From CATQHW01 sp965243545 (GTDB lineage: Bacteria > Spirochaetota > Spirochaetia > SZUA-6 > Bin103): a stretch of 64,000 nt of DNA. Positions within the stretch are counted from its first letter, which is position 1. Each line of letters begins with the position of its first letter. The DNA is taken from contig OZ251573.1 of NCBI GenBank assembly GCA_965243545.1, positions 3,534,001 through 3,598,000 of the forward strand, written 5' to 3'. Below the pieces are notes generated by a model that worked only from the letters and a program-made list of their open reading frames with translations, did no database searches and had not been told where the DNA came from. Position numbers and translations under genes: made by a program. Below are positions 7,813 to 16,151 of this stretch, one piece after another.

Positions 7813-9586
7813 CGCCGGCGCACCGGCCGATCTCCTGCGGGGTGGCCCGCGCCACCCCGGCCAGCGACGCGAACCGTTGCAGCAGGCGCCGGCTGCGCGC
7901 CGGGCCTATGCCGGGCGCCTCTTCCAGCACGGAGCGCGCCGCCCGTTTGCTGCGCAGGCGCTTGTGGTAGCTGGTCGCAAACCGGTGCGATTCGTCCCGC
8001 ACCGCCTGCATGAGCCGCAGCGCGGCGCTCCCTTCCGGCAGCACCACCGGCGCGCTGCGGCCCGGCAGGTAGATCGCCTCCTGGCGCTTGGCCAGGCCGG
8101 CCAGCGGCAGATCGGTGAGCCCCAGGCCGTCGAGGATCCCCTTGGCGGCGCTCACCTGCCCGGCGCCGCCGTCGACCAGCACCAGGTCCGGCCGCGGCAG
8201 GCGGTCGTTGAGGACGCGGGCGTAGCGCCGCGCCACCACCTCGCGCATCGCCTCGAAGTCATCGACCCGGCCGCCGAGGGAGCGGACCCGGAAGTGCCGG
8301 TAGTCACCCTTCGCCGGCCTGCCCGCGTCGAACACCACCAGCGACGCCACCGTATCGCGCCCGCCCAGGTGGGATATGTCGAACCCCTCGATCCGCTGCG
8401 GCTCAGCCGGCAGGCCGAGCTCCCGGCGCAGCTCCCGGACGCCGCGCTCGGCGTCGATGCCCGGATGCGCGCGCTCGGCGTCCTGCCAGGCGTTGGATTC
8501 GGCCAGGCGGAGTATCTGCGCGTGCCGGCCGCGCTTGGGGACCCGCAGGCGCGGCGCCGCCTGCCGCGGCGGCGCGTCGGCCGGCAGCAGCTTGCCCAAC
8601 GCCGCGGCCAGCGCGTCCGGCTCCTCCACGGCGCGGGTAAAGATCGACAACCCGGCCAGCGCCGCGGCGCGTCCGCCGTAGTAGCTGAGCAGAAAGCGGG
8701 CGCGCGCCGCTTCCGCGCCGGAGCGCGGCCCCGGGTCCCGCACGTGGAACCGCTCCCGGCCGACCAGGTTGCCGCCGCGGAACTGCAGCACCAGGAACCG
8801 GTGCCAGTCTTCGCCGGCGTAGTGGCCGACGTAGTCGCGGGCGTCGGCGTCGACGCCGGCGACGTGCTGCTGTTCGGTGACGCCGCGGATCGCCTGCAGC
8901 TGGTCGCGGAGCGCGGCGGCGCGCTCGAAGCGCTGTTCGGCCGCCGCCTGCCGCATCTGCCGCGTCAGGTCGCGGCTCAGGTCGCCGGCCCGCCCGGAGA
9001 CCAGCTTGCGGACCGCCTGCACGCGTTCGGCGTACCGCTCGGCGCCGATGGCGCCGATGCAGGGCGCGGCGCACCGGTTGATGTAATGGTTGAGGCAGGG
9101 GGCGGGGCGGCGCTTGAAGACCTCGCCGCGCTTGCGCAGCGGGAACAGGCGGTCGATCAGGTCGAGGTAGACGTCGATCTGGTTGGCCTTGGCGAACGGA
9201 CCGAAGTACTCGGAGCCGTCGAAGACGATGGTGCGCGTCCGGTAGACGCGCGGGAACTCCTCGGCAGTGAGCCGGATCACCGGATAGGACTTGCCGTCCT
9301 TGAGGTTGATGTTGTAGCGCGGCGCGAAGCGCTTGATCAGGGAGTTTTCGAGCAGGAACGCCTCCGACTCGCTGGCGGTGAGCACCGTCTCGATGGCGGC
9401 GGTGCGGGCGGCCAGCAGCAGCGTTCGGGGATCGCGCGGCCCCCGGTTGAAGTAGCTGGCCACGCGCGAGCGGAGCTTCTTGGCCTTGCCGACGTAGAGG
9501 ACGGCGCCGGGCGCGTCCTTGAAGAGGTAGACGCCCGGCGCCTGCGGCAGCCGCGCGGCGGCGGCGCGAAGATCGTCATCAGGCAT
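7736..9586 (-). CDS. uvrC: UvrABC excinuclease subunit C
   Basis: 616 residues, typical. Domains in order: N-terminal GIY-YIG nuclease (PGVYLF, LYVGKAKKLRSRV, residues 18-45) for the 3' incision, a Cys-containing segment (CLNHYINRCAAPCIG) near 175, a UVR helical motif (RFERAAALRDQL) near 220, a C-terminal RNase H-like nuclease (GFDISHLGG, LVDGGAGQ) for the 5' incision, and tandem helix-hairpin-helix motifs (EEAPGIGPARSRRLLQRF). It acts after UvrA/UvrB damage recognition in nucleotide excision repair. It is transcribed towards holA and the genes overlap tail to tail. Confidence 0.97.
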   Translation of the reverse strand: MPDDDLRAAAARLPQAPGVYLFKDAPGAVLYVGKAKKLRSRVASYFNRGPRDPRTLLLAARTAAIETVLTASESEAFLLENSLIKRFAPRYNINLKDGKSYPVIRLTAEEFPRVYRTRTIVFDGSEYFGPFAKANQIDVYLDLIDRLFPLRKRGEVFKRRPAPCLNHYINRCAAPCIGAIGAERYAERVQAVRKLVSGRAGDLSRDLTRQMRQAAAEQRFERAAALRDQLQAIRGVTEQQHVAGVDADARDYVGHYAGEDWHRFLVLQFRGGNLVGRERFHVRDPGPRSGAEAARARFLLSYYGGRAAALAGLSIFTRAVEEPDALAAALGKLLPADAPPRQAAPRLRVPKRGRHAQILRLAESNAWQDAERAHPGIDAERGVRELRRELGLPAEPQRIEGFDISHLGGRDTVASLVVFDAGRPAKGDYRHFRVRSLGGRVDDFEAMREVVARRYARVLNDRLPRPDLVLVDGGAGQVSAAKGILDGLGLTDLPLAGLAKRQEAIYLPGRSAPVVLPEGSAALRLMQAVRDESHRFATSYHKRLRSKRAARSVLEEAPGIGPARSRRLLQRFASLAGVARATPQEIGRCAGVSPETAATLLAHLARRRSRGQGGAG

Positions 9587-9717
9587 GGGTCGCGCTGTGC
9601 TCAGGGTACCGTCGTGCCGATGGAGAGGGTAGGGCCGGCGCGCCCGGCCAAGCGGGCCGCCCGCGCGGCGGTTTGTCTAGGGAGTCGCATCCTTGCTACG
9701 TTGTGACAGCGCCCGGC

Positions 9718-9790
9718 GGGGGATTAGCTCAGATGGTAGAGCGATAGGTTCGCAATCTATAGGTCAGGGGTTCGAGTCCCCTATCCTCCA
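9718..9790 (+). tRNA. tRNA-Ala, anticodon CGC
   Basis: A complete 73-nt cloverleaf. The acceptor 9718-9724 pairs with 9783-9789 and contains the G3:U70 wobble that identifies alanine tRNAs. The D-arm is GCTC/GAGC, the anticodon loop TTCGCAA gives CGC (reads GCG), and the T-arm is AGGGG-TTCGAGT-CCCCT. The discriminator base is A. The CCA end is not encoded. A dedicated GCG reader suits the high GC content. Confidence 0.96.
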
Positions 9791-9799
9791 CTCGCAGTC

Positions 9800-10330
9800 A
9801 TGATCGTATCCGACGCCACCATGCGGGAGCTGCTGGCGGCCGGCACGGTGCGGATTGAGCCGCTGGAGCCGTACCAGCTGCAGCCCGCCTCCGTCGACCT
9901 GCGCCTCGGCGACCACTTCCTCAAGGTCGACGAGAACACCGCCGACAGCATCTCGCTCACCGAACCGGTCCGCTACATCGACCTGCGCGCGCAACAGATC
10001 GTGATCCCGCCTCAGTCGTTTCTGCTGGCGGTCACCCGCGAGCGCATCCGGCTGCCGGACGACCTGACCGCCTTCGTCGAAGGCCGCAGCTCGATCGGCC
10101 GCATCGGCCTGTTCATCCAGAACGCCGGCTGGGTCGACCCCGGCTTCGACGGGACCATCACGCTGGAGCTGTTCAACGCCAACCGGCTGCCGATCCGCCT
10201 CACCGCCGGGCGGCGCATCTGTCAGATCGTGTTCGCCCGCATGGACCGGCCGGCGTCGCGGCCGTACCGGGGCAAGTACCAGCACCAGCGCGACGCGGTC
10301 GGCAGCCGCGTCTTCCGGGACACCGCCTGA
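9800..10330 (+). CDS. dcd: dCTP deaminase
   Basis: 176 residues starting ten bases after the tRNA. The dUTPase-fold signatures are clear: QPASVDLRLGDHF near residue 30, EGRSSIGRIGLFI near 94 and WVDPGFDGTITLELFN near 113, where the Glu is the catalytic base. The C-terminal KYQHQRDAV is typical of Dcd. The enzyme deaminates dCTP to dUTP, or directly to dUMP in bifunctional forms; the sequence alone does not separate the two with certainty. It supplies dUMP for thymidylate synthesis. Confidence 0.93.
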   Translation: MIVSDATMRELLAAGTVRIEPLEPYQLQPASVDLRLGDHFLKVDENTADSISLTEPVRYIDLRAQQIVIPPQSFLLAVTRERIRLPDDLTAFVEGRSSIGRIGLFIQNAGWVDPGFDGTITLELFNANRLPIRLTAGRRICQIVFARMDRPASRPYRGKYQHQRDAVGSRVFRDTA

Positions 10331-10339
10331 GAGGCCGGC

Positions 10340-11626
10340 CTACCGGTCGTCGATCGCTACGTAGTCGCGTTGCGTCGGCCCGGTGTAGATCTGCCGCGGG
10401 CGCGCCAGGCGCGCGTCCGGGTCGCGGATCATCTCATGCCAGTGCGCGATCCAGCCCGGCAGCCGGCCGATCGTGAACAGCGTCGGGAACATGTCGACCG
10501 GGATCCCCAACGCCTGCAGGATGATCCCGGAGTAGAAGTCGACGTTCGGATACAGCTTGCGCGCGACGAAGTACTCGTCGCGCAACGCGATCTCCTCCAG
10601 CTCCACCGCCAGGTCCAGCAGCGGCGTGGAGGCGTGCACGCGGTCCAGGACCTCGAAACAGAGCTTCTTGAGGATCTTGGCGCGCGGATCGAAGTTCTTG
10701 TAGACGCGGTGCCCGAAGCCCATCAGCCGCACGCCGGCGGCCCGGTTCTTGACCTTGTCCAGGAAGTCGGAGCCGCGGTCCCCGGTTTCCAGGATCTGGG
10801 AAAGCATCTCCACCACCGCCTGGTTGGCGCCGCCGTGCAGCGGGCCCCACAACGCGTGCACGCCGGCGGCGATGGAGGCGAACAGGTTGGCCATGGAGCT
10901 GCCGACCATGCGCACCGTGCTGGCCGAGCAGTTCTGTTCGTGGTCGGCGTGCAGCAGAAAGATCGTGTCCATGGTGCGGGCGATCTGCTGATCGACGACG
11001 TAGTCCTCGCACGGGGTGGCGAACATCATGTGCAGGAAGTTGGCGGCGTACCCCAGATCGTTGCGCGGGTACATGAACGGCTGGCCGATCGAGTGCTTGT
11101 AGGAGTAGGCGACGATGGTCGGCAGCTTGGCGATCAGCCGGTGGATGGAGATCTCCACCTGCCGCTCGTCGTGCATGTCGAGCGCATCGGAGTAGAACGT
11201 GGAGAGCGCCCCCACCACCGTGCTGCAGATCGCCATGGGGTGCGCGCGCTTGGGGAACCCCGCGTAGAAGCTCCTCACGTCTTCGTGCACCATGGTGTGG
11301 TAGGTGATGTGGCTCCGGAACGAGTCGAGCGCCGCGCGGGTCGGCAGCTCGCCGTCCAGGAGCAGCATGGCGGTCTCCAGGAAGTTGCTGCGCTCGGCGA
11401 GCTGTTCGATCGGGATGCCGCGGTAGCGCAGCACGCCCCGTTCGCCGTCGATGAAGGTGATCGCGCTCCGGCAGGAGCCGGTGTTGGCGTACCCGGGATC
11501 GACGGTGATGGCGCCGCTGTCGCGGCGCAACGCGCCGATGTCGATGCCGACCTCTCCCTCGGAACCGCGTACCACCGGCACCTCGAGTGCCGTGCCGTCC
11601 ACCGCAATGCGGGCCGTGTCGGCCAT
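10340..11626 (-). CDS. gltA: Type II citrate synthase
   Basis: 428 residues. The hexameric type II form is recognised by the N-terminal beta region (DPGYANTGSCRSAITFIDG) and catalytic residues in LLHADHEQNCS, GPLHGGANQAV, GFGHRVYKNFDPRA and NVDFYSG. It condenses oxaloacetate and acetyl-CoA to citrate at the TCA entry. An AGGAG sequence touches the ATG directly, which is closer than usual. The gene is convergent with dcd, with a nine-base gap, and no other TCA gene is in the window. Confidence 0.97.
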   Translation of the reverse strand: MADTARIAVDGTALEVPVVRGSEGEVGIDIGALRRDSGAITVDPGYANTGSCRSAITFIDGERGVLRYRGIPIEQLAERSNFLETAMLLLDGELPTRAALDSFRSHITYHTMVHEDVRSFYAGFPKRAHPMAICSTVVGALSTFYSDALDMHDERQVEISIHRLIAKLPTIVAYSYKHSIGQPFMYPRNDLGYAANFLHMMFATPCEDYVVDQQIARTMDTIFLLHADHEQNCSASTVRMVGSSMANLFASIAAGVHALWGPLHGGANQAVVEMLSQILETGDRGSDFLDKVKNRAAGVRLMGFGHRVYKNFDPRAKILKKLCFEVLDRVHASTPLLDLAVELEEIALRDEYFVARKLYPNVDFYSGIILQALGIPVDMFPTLFTIGRLPGWIAHWHEMIRDPDARLARPRQIYTGPTQRDYVAIDDR

Positions 11627-11698
11627 CTCCTGTTAAGCCTCCGAACCTGACGTGGCGCCCATCTTAGGAGTATGCCGGCCCGCCGGCAAGCGGCGCCG

Positions 11699-12940
11699 CT
11701 ACGCGGGGAGTCCGATCAGGCGGCGCAGCCGGGCGCCCGGCCGCACGCCGAGTCCGGGGCCGGCGGGGAGCCGGTACGCGCCGTCGACGCAGTCCGGCAT
11801 ACCCTCCAGCAGGTCCCGATGCGCCCCCAGCACCGAGTGTTGAAACTCGTGCAATCCCAGGCCGGCGACCGTCGCGCTGGCGTGCAGGCTGGCGGCCAGG
11901 AAGATGCCGGCGCCGATGGTGGCGTGCGGGGCGACCGTGATCCCGCGCCGGGCCGCCAGGGCGGCGATGCGCATGAACTCGGTCGGCCCGGTATGCCCCA
12001 TCTCCGGCTGTACGATGGCCGGCACGCCCCGCTCGAAGCGGAGCTTGGCGTCGTGGACGGTGCGCCACTCTTCGCCGAGCGCGATCGGCGTGTTCACGCC
12101 GCGCGCGACCGCGGCCTGCGCGGCCGGGTCCTCCGGCATCACCGGCGCTTCGGCGAACCAGGGGTCGTGCGGCTCCATGGCGCGGATCACGCGGATCGCC
12201 TCCTCCGGCCGGTACCGCCAGTGCAGGTCTACGCCGATCCGCGCGCCGGCGCCGAGCGCGCGGCGCAGGGCGGCGATCTCGGCCACCGGCCCGCCGTCGG
12301 CCACCGCGTCGGCGAACTTCACCGCATCGAATCCGCGCCCGCGCCAGGTGACCGCCAGGGCGACCCGTTCGTCCAGCGTGGCCGCCGGCAGACCGCTCAC
12401 GTAGGCCGGGATCTCGGTGCGCCGTTGCTCGCCGAGCAGCTGCGCCAGCGGCCGCCCGCTCAGCCGGCCGGCCAGATCCCACAGGGCTATGTCGATGGCG
12501 GCCAGCGCGTCGAGGTAGAAGCCGCCGGTGTAACCCCGGACGCGCATCAGGTCGTACAGGTCGTCGTGGATGGCCTCCGCGTCGAACGGGTTGCGACCCA
12601 CGACGAAGCCGGCCAACAGGTCGTCGATGATGGCGACGGTGGCGCCGGGCGCCGCCAGCCCGTAGGTTTCGCCCCACCCCTCGGTCCCGTCTTCGGCGGT
12701 GATCCGCACCAGCACCGAGCGGTCGACCACCGGGTAGACGGTCCGATTGCGCGCGCGCACGAAGTAGCCCTTGGCGTTCACCCGCTCCCCGGCGCCCAGG
12801 GGGCCCAGGTACGGCTGGCTGCGGGGCAGCGTGAGCACGAACGACTCGACGCCGGCCACCGCCGCGGTCCGGCCGGCGGTCACGCCGCCGGTGTCCGCAC
12901 CGCCGGTGTCCGCACCGCCGGTGTCCGCACCGCCGGTCAC
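11699..12940 (-). CDS. Enolase-superfamily (mandelate racemase group) acid-sugar dehydratase-like protein
   Basis: 413 residues. The capping domain is followed by a TIM barrel with acidic metal ligands in GVDLHWRY, WFAEAPV and LGEEW, QPEMGHTGPTE, and a catalytic-type His in VAPHATIG. The D-x-H arrangement (VDLH) plus the late His resembles galactonate-dehydratase-type members rather than mandelate racemase with its KxK motif. The substrate is not determined. The GTG start overlaps the stop of the DHDPS-family gene (GTGA). The N-terminus carries three GGADT repeats encoded by a 15-base tandem repeat, so the first ~20 residues are likely a disordered extension. With the upstream aldolase it could dehydrate and cleave an aldonate; this is inference. 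Confidence 0.8.
   Translation of the reverse strand: MTGGADTGGADTGGADTGGVTAGRTAAVAGVESFVLTLPRSQPYLGPLGAGERVNAKGYFVRARNRTVYPVVDRSVLVRITAEDGTEGWGETYGLAAPGATVAIIDDLLAGFVVGRNPFDAEAIHDDLYDLMRVRGYTGGFYLDALAAIDIALWDLAGRLSGRPLAQLLGEQRRTEIPAYVSGLPAATLDERVALAVTWRGRGFDAVKFADAVADGGPVAEIAALRRALGAGARIGVDLHWRYRPEEAIRVIRAMEPHDPWFAEAPVMPEDPAAQAAVARGVNTPIALGEEWRTVHDAKLRFERGVPAIVQPEMGHTGPTEFMRIAALAARRGITVAPHATIGAGIFLAASLHASATVAGLGLHEFQHSVLGAHRDLLEGMPDCVDGAYRLPAGPGLGVRPGARLRRLIGLPA
12884..12937. repeat. 15-bp tandem repeat at the 5' end of the dehydratase gene
   Basis: Three complete copies and one partial copy of ACCGCCGGTGTCCGC encode GGADT repeats immediately after the GTG start. Unit length is five codons. 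Confidence 0.88.
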
Positions 12941-13848
12941 GGCGCCGGCCGCGGCGGCGCGATCAGCAGATCGCGCAGCTCGTCGAGCAGGAAAGCGGCT
13001 TCGGCGCGGTCCCGGCCGTCGAGCGCCGGCGCCGCCGCGCGCACCGCCTCGCAGTCGATCAGGCCGCGCCGGCGCAGCACGGCCTTGGTGAGGCTCATGC
13101 GGAACACCGCCTGCATGTTGAGCAGCGGCAGCACCCGCCCGAACAGCGCGCGCAGGCGCCGTTCGTCGCCGCCGCGGTGCGCGGCGACCATCGCCGCATG
13201 CACCTCCGACACCTCGCACGCCGGCATGGTCCCGCCGGCGCCGCGCAGCAGCTCGTCGACCAGATGGCGTCCGCCGGCGCCGCCGATCACGCTTTCGACC
13301 GTCGGCGGCGCCTGCGCCAGCAAGGCGGTGATGCGCTGCCCCGAAGGCAGCGTCTCTTCCTTCACCATCCGCACCGCCGGCGCCGCCCGCGCCACGGCGA
13401 TCACCTCGGCGACCGCCAGCCCGGCGCCGACCGGCGGCGGCGCGTTCTGCAGCACCAGCGGCAGGCCGCCGTCCGCGGCCACCAGCGTGAAGAACGCGAT
13501 CAACCGCTCGGTGGCGCCGCCGAGCGCGCGCGGCGCCATCACCATGGCGGCGGCGGCGCCGACCTGCCGGGCGTGGCGCGCCAGCTCCGCCGCCACGCGC
13601 GGATCGTCGCTGCTGGCGCCGGCGATCACCGGCAGCCGGCCGGCCGCCGCGTCCATCACCGTCTCCAGAGCGGAGGTCCGTTCCGCGGCGCTCATCAGGT
13701 CGCACTCGCTGGCGACGCCGGGGTAGACCAGCCCGTCGGCGCCGGCCGCCGCGGCGTAGTCGACCAGCCGCCGCAACGAACGCCGGTCGACCGCGGCGCC
13801 GTCCGCCGTGAATGGCGTGGCCACCACCGGCAGCGCGCCGGCGATCAT
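12937..13848 (-). CDS. Dihydrodipicolinate synthase/N-acetylneuraminate lyase-family aldolase
   Basis: 303 residues. It starts MIAGALPVVATPF, typical of the family. The class I aldolase Lys lies in VRMVKEETLPSG (near residue 160), and GVASECDLM replaces the usual GxxGE. The region of the active-site Tyr reads LVLQNAPPP, so the canonical YN pair is changed. This argues against true DapA and for a 2-keto-3-deoxy-sugar-acid aldolase or a related lyase. It is translated with the following dehydratase (GTGA) and overlaps the tail of a broken epimerase upstream (ATGA). Role in sugar-acid breakdown is inferred from that pairing. Confidence 0.82.
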   Translation of the reverse strand: MIAGALPVVATPFTADGAAVDRRSLRRLVDYAAAAGADGLVYPGVASECDLMSAAERTSALETVMDAAAGRLPVIAGASSDDPRVAAELARHARQVGAAAAMVMAPRALGGATERLIAFFTLVAADGGLPLVLQNAPPPVGAGLAVAEVIAVARAAPAVRMVKEETLPSGQRITALLAQAPPTVESVIGGAGGRHLVDELLRGAGGTMPACEVSEVHAAMVAAHRGGDERRLRALFGRVLPLLNMQAVFRMSLTKAVLRRRGLIDCEAVRAAAPALDGRDRAEAAFLLDELRDLLIAPPRPAP

Positions 13849-14010
13849 GACGGGCCGGTCTTGCCGCGCCGGCCGCGCGCCCGCCGCCACCACGCCGCCG
13901 CCTGGTCGATCATGTCCGTAATCGTATACCGCGGTTCGTAGCCGAGCCGGTGGTGCTCACCTTCCGCGCCAGCGCCGGAATGCGGGTGTTGTCGGACCTG
14001 AATCAGCAAC
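13845..14010 (-). pseudogene. C-terminal remnant of a sugar-nucleotide epimerase-type gene
   Basis: The frame ending at 13845 encodes a tail (LGYEPRYTITDMIDQAAAWW followed by a basic end) that resembles the last helix of extended short-chain dehydrogenase/epimerases. No N-terminal Rossmann part is present: similarity fades upstream, where the toxin-antitoxin module begins. The stop overlaps the aldolase start (ATGA), so an intact epimerase probably once led this operon and was truncated when the toxin-antitoxin module arrived. Family assignment from so short a tail is moderate. Confidence 0.45.
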
Positions 14011-14022
14011 GTCAGCTGCATG

Positions 14023-14298
14023 TCAAGCCGACCTGTACACATTACGACGATGGTCGACGAACCTGACGACGATGCGGCGTTCGTGATCTTGAATCTGGTA
14101 GATCACTCTGTAGGGACCCGCGCGGATGCGATAGAGATCGTCGCGGCCCTTCAGCTTAGCACACTGCGGTGGTCGAGGATTCGCGGCAAGCCGGGCGATT
14201 GCCGCGAGAATTCGCCGAACAGTGGGCTTCGGTACGCCACGAAGGTCCTTTCGGACCGACGGCTGGAAGTGAATCTCAAATCGTGCCGTCGGCTTCAA
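14023..14298 (-). CDS. RelE/ParE-family toxin
   Basis: 91 residues. The pattern of the family is plain: N-terminal FEIHFQPSVRKDL, a helical hairpin (RILAAIARLAANPRPP), then the beta sheet LYRIRAGPYRVIYQI and VVRFVDHRRNVYR. RelE-type members cleave mRNA on the ribosome and ParE-type members inhibit gyrase; the Arg-rich C-terminal end (HRRNVYR) is nearer the RelE type. The gene overlaps the upstream antitoxin by 23 bases, the usual antitoxin-toxin order. Base composition is lower in GC than in the neighbours. Confidence 0.88.
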   Translation of the reverse strand: MKPTARFEIHFQPSVRKDLRGVPKPTVRRILAAIARLAANPRPPQCAKLKGRDDLYRIRAGPYRVIYQIQDHERRIVVRFVDHRRNVYRSA

Positions 14299-14605
14299 GT
14301 TGCTTGAGAAACTCTTCGTACGGCGTTCGCTCCGGGGTCAGGGCGCGATCCAGCGCCTCCATAGCCTGTGCGCGCTTCGCTGGGTCGGTAATGCTTTCGA
14401 TGACGGCGGCGAGTTCGTCTCGAGGTTTCTTCTGCTCATCCCGGACGGAGTTTTCATATCGGTCGATATCCGTCGAGTCTTCGGCAAGGAGGCCACGAAC
14501 CGCATCGTTTATCAGCGCTGAAACGGACTCGTGTGTCTCATCCGCCTTCAGATGGAGGGCGCGGTGCAGGTCATCGTCCAAGTCTACCGTCGTCGCCTTG
14601 CTCAT
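14276..14605 (-). CDS. Antitoxin, ribbon-helix-helix-like N-terminus
   Basis: 109 residues from ATG 14605 (other in-frame ATGs lie nine bases upstream and farther). The N-terminus TTVDLDDDLHRALHLKADET followed by VSALINDAVRGLL looks like a CopG-type ribbon-helix-helix DNA-binding domain. The C-terminal half is charged and helical (ITDPAKRAQAMEALDRAL, YEEFLKQLEADGTI), as expected for the part that wraps the toxin. It precedes and overlaps the RelE/ParE-type toxin. Two overlapping inverted repeats just upstream could be its operator. Confidence 0.82.
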   Translation of the reverse strand: MSKATTVDLDDDLHRALHLKADETHESVSALINDAVRGLLAEDSTDIDRYENSVRDEQKKPRDELAAVIESITDPAKRAQAMEALDRALTPERTPYEEFLKQLEADGTI

Positions 14606-14618
14606 AGCGGACATCGTG

Positions 14619-14640
14619 GTGTCCTGACGGGGACACGTCA
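14619..14640. promoter_or_regulatory. overlapping inverted repeats, possible antitoxin operator
   Basis: GTGTCC-6 bases-GGACAC at 14619-14636 overlaps TGACG-6 bases-CGTCA at 14625-14640. Both are perfect and lie 14 bases upstream of the antitoxin ATG, a normal place for autoregulation by a ribbon-helix-helix protein. Confidence 0.45.
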
Positions 14641-14864
14641 ACCCGCCGGCCGGCCCGGTCGCCGTGCTGGCGAGGCACTGACAGCCGGGCCAGCGGCAGG
14701 CGGCAAACCTTCGACGCCGCAGGATGCGCCGGGCGGATGCCGACCGGAGTCAAGCGGAAATCGTCTCATCGCCGACGCGGTTACCGGAAAACTGAACGTC
14801 CGCCGGTGATCGAAGCCGTCATGTGCGTCGGCTACCTCCGCATGGAGACTGGCCGGCGCGGTCA
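14641..14864. other. intergenic region with no recognised gene
   Basis: The stretch between the antitoxin operator and the 3' end of the histidine kinase gene has short open frames only and no family resemblance that I could see. It marks the upstream boundary of the toxin-antitoxin insertion. Confidence 0.6.
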
Positions 14865-16151
14865 CTACGCCGGCAGGCGTATCGTAAAGGTGCTTCCCGA
14901 ACCGGCTTCGCTGGCAACGCTGACGGCGCCGCCGTGCGCCTGCGCCACGTGCTTGACGATCGCCAGCCCCAAGCCCGATCCGGGGACGCGCCCGTCGCGG
15001 TCGACGCGGTAGAAGCGCTCGAACAACCGGTCAAGGTGCTCGGCGGGAATGCCGGGGCCGTCGTCGGCCACGTCGATGCGCGCGCCGTCCCCGGAGCGGG
15101 CGGTCACGCGCACCGCCACGCCGTCGCCGCCGTACAGCAGCGCGTTCTCCAGCAGGTTGACCAGCGCCCGTTCCAGCAGCGGGGCGTTGGCGCGCACCCG
15201 CACGCCGTCGACGCCGCCGGCGTCGACGCGAACGCGCCGGGCGCCGAACCGCGCCCGGCACGCGTCGATCGCCCGTTTCACGATCGGCGTCAGCGGCTGC
15301 GGCGCGGCGTCGATTCCGTGCGGATCGCCCTGCTCGATGCGGGACAGGCTGAGCAGGTCCTCGACCAGCGCGCGCAACCGCTCGGCCTGCGCGCCGGTGA
15401 TGCGCAGGAACCGCTTGCCGTTGGAGCCGCGGTAGAGCCGCCGGTCCAGCATGGTCTCCACGAATCCCTTGATGGCGGTGATCGGCGTCCGCAGCTCGTG
15501 CGAGACGTTGGCGACGAAGTCGTGCCGCAGCCGCTCCAGCCGGCGCAGCCGCGTGGCGTCGGCCGCGCAGAGCAGCGCCAGCCACCCGCCGCCGCCGGCG
15601 CCTGCAGCTTCCGGCACGCGGCGGACGCGGACCTGGATCACCGCGCCCGGCGCCACGTCGACCAGATCGCCGCCGCCGTGATCGGCGGCGCCGTCCAGGA
15701 CCGGGGCCAGGACGGCGCGCAACGACGGCGCGGACAGGGACTCCGCGTAGGGGCGTCCGACGTGTTCGGCGCGCACGCCCAACAGGCTGCCGGCCGCCGC
15801 GTTGGCGCACCGGACCACGCCGCGCTGGTCGACCGCCACCACCGCGTCCGGCAGCCCGGCCAGCAGGCGCTCGGCGCGGCGGGCTTCGCGCGCCGCCAAG
15901 GTTGCGCTGCCGGCGTCCCGGCGGGCCTGCGCGGCCGCCGCCCGCGCGCGGCTCAGACGCCACGCCAGCGCGCCGGCCGCAACGCCGAACAGGACGATCG
16001 ACAGGCGCCCCGCCTCGCCCGCCAGCAGCTCCGCGGGCAGCAGCAGCGCGACCGCCACGCCCGCCGCCGCCACCGCGGCGGCGCCCGCCGCCGCCGGCAG
16101 CTGGACCCGCGGCGCCCCGGACGCCGGCCGTCCCCGCATACCTCCGCCCAT
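14865..16151 (-). CDS. phoR: PhoR-like sensor histidine kinase
   Basis: 428 residues. Two hydrophobic N-terminal segments (about residues 15-70) form a short membrane anchor with almost no periplasmic loop, as in PhoR. A PAS domain follows (LPDAVVAVDQRGVVRCANAAA), then a HisKA domain with the phospho-accepting His in FVANVSHELRTPI. The HATPase domain has LVNLLENALLYG (N box), DDGPGIP (G1), FERFYRVD (F box) and GSGLGLAIVKH (G2). The ATG overlaps the stop of the response regulator (TGATG). Named by architecture and neighbour; phosphate sensing itself is not shown, as no pst genes are nearby. Confidence 0.85.
   Translation of the reverse strand: MGGGMRGRPASGAPRVQLPAAAGAAAVAAAGVAVALLLPAELLAGEAGRLSIVLFGVAAGALAWRLSRARAAAAQARRDAGSATLAAREARRAERLLAGLPDAVVAVDQRGVVRCANAAAGSLLGVRAEHVGRPYAESLSAPSLRAVLAPVLDGAADHGGGDLVDVAPGAVIQVRVRRVPEAAGAGGGGWLALLCAADATRLRRLERLRHDFVANVSHELRTPITAIKGFVETMLDRRLYRGSNGKRFLRITGAQAERLRALVEDLLSLSRIEQGDPHGIDAAPQPLTPIVKRAIDACRARFGARRVRVDAGGVDGVRVRANAPLLERALVNLLENALLYGGDGVAVRVTARSGDGARIDVADDGPGIPAEHLDRLFERFYRVDRDGRVPGSGLGLAIVKHVAQAHGGAVSVASEAGSGSTFTIRLPA

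Noticed and set aside
9587..9717. Promoter for tRNA-Ala
   Set aside because: TTGTCT near 9673 with weak -10 possibilities exists, but no convincing hexamer pair was found, so it is not listed.
14737..15012. Small plus-strand frame with a basic N-terminus (MPTGVKRKSSHRRRGYRK)
   Set aside because: It runs into the antisense of the histidine kinase gene and has no ribosome site, so it was considered accidental.
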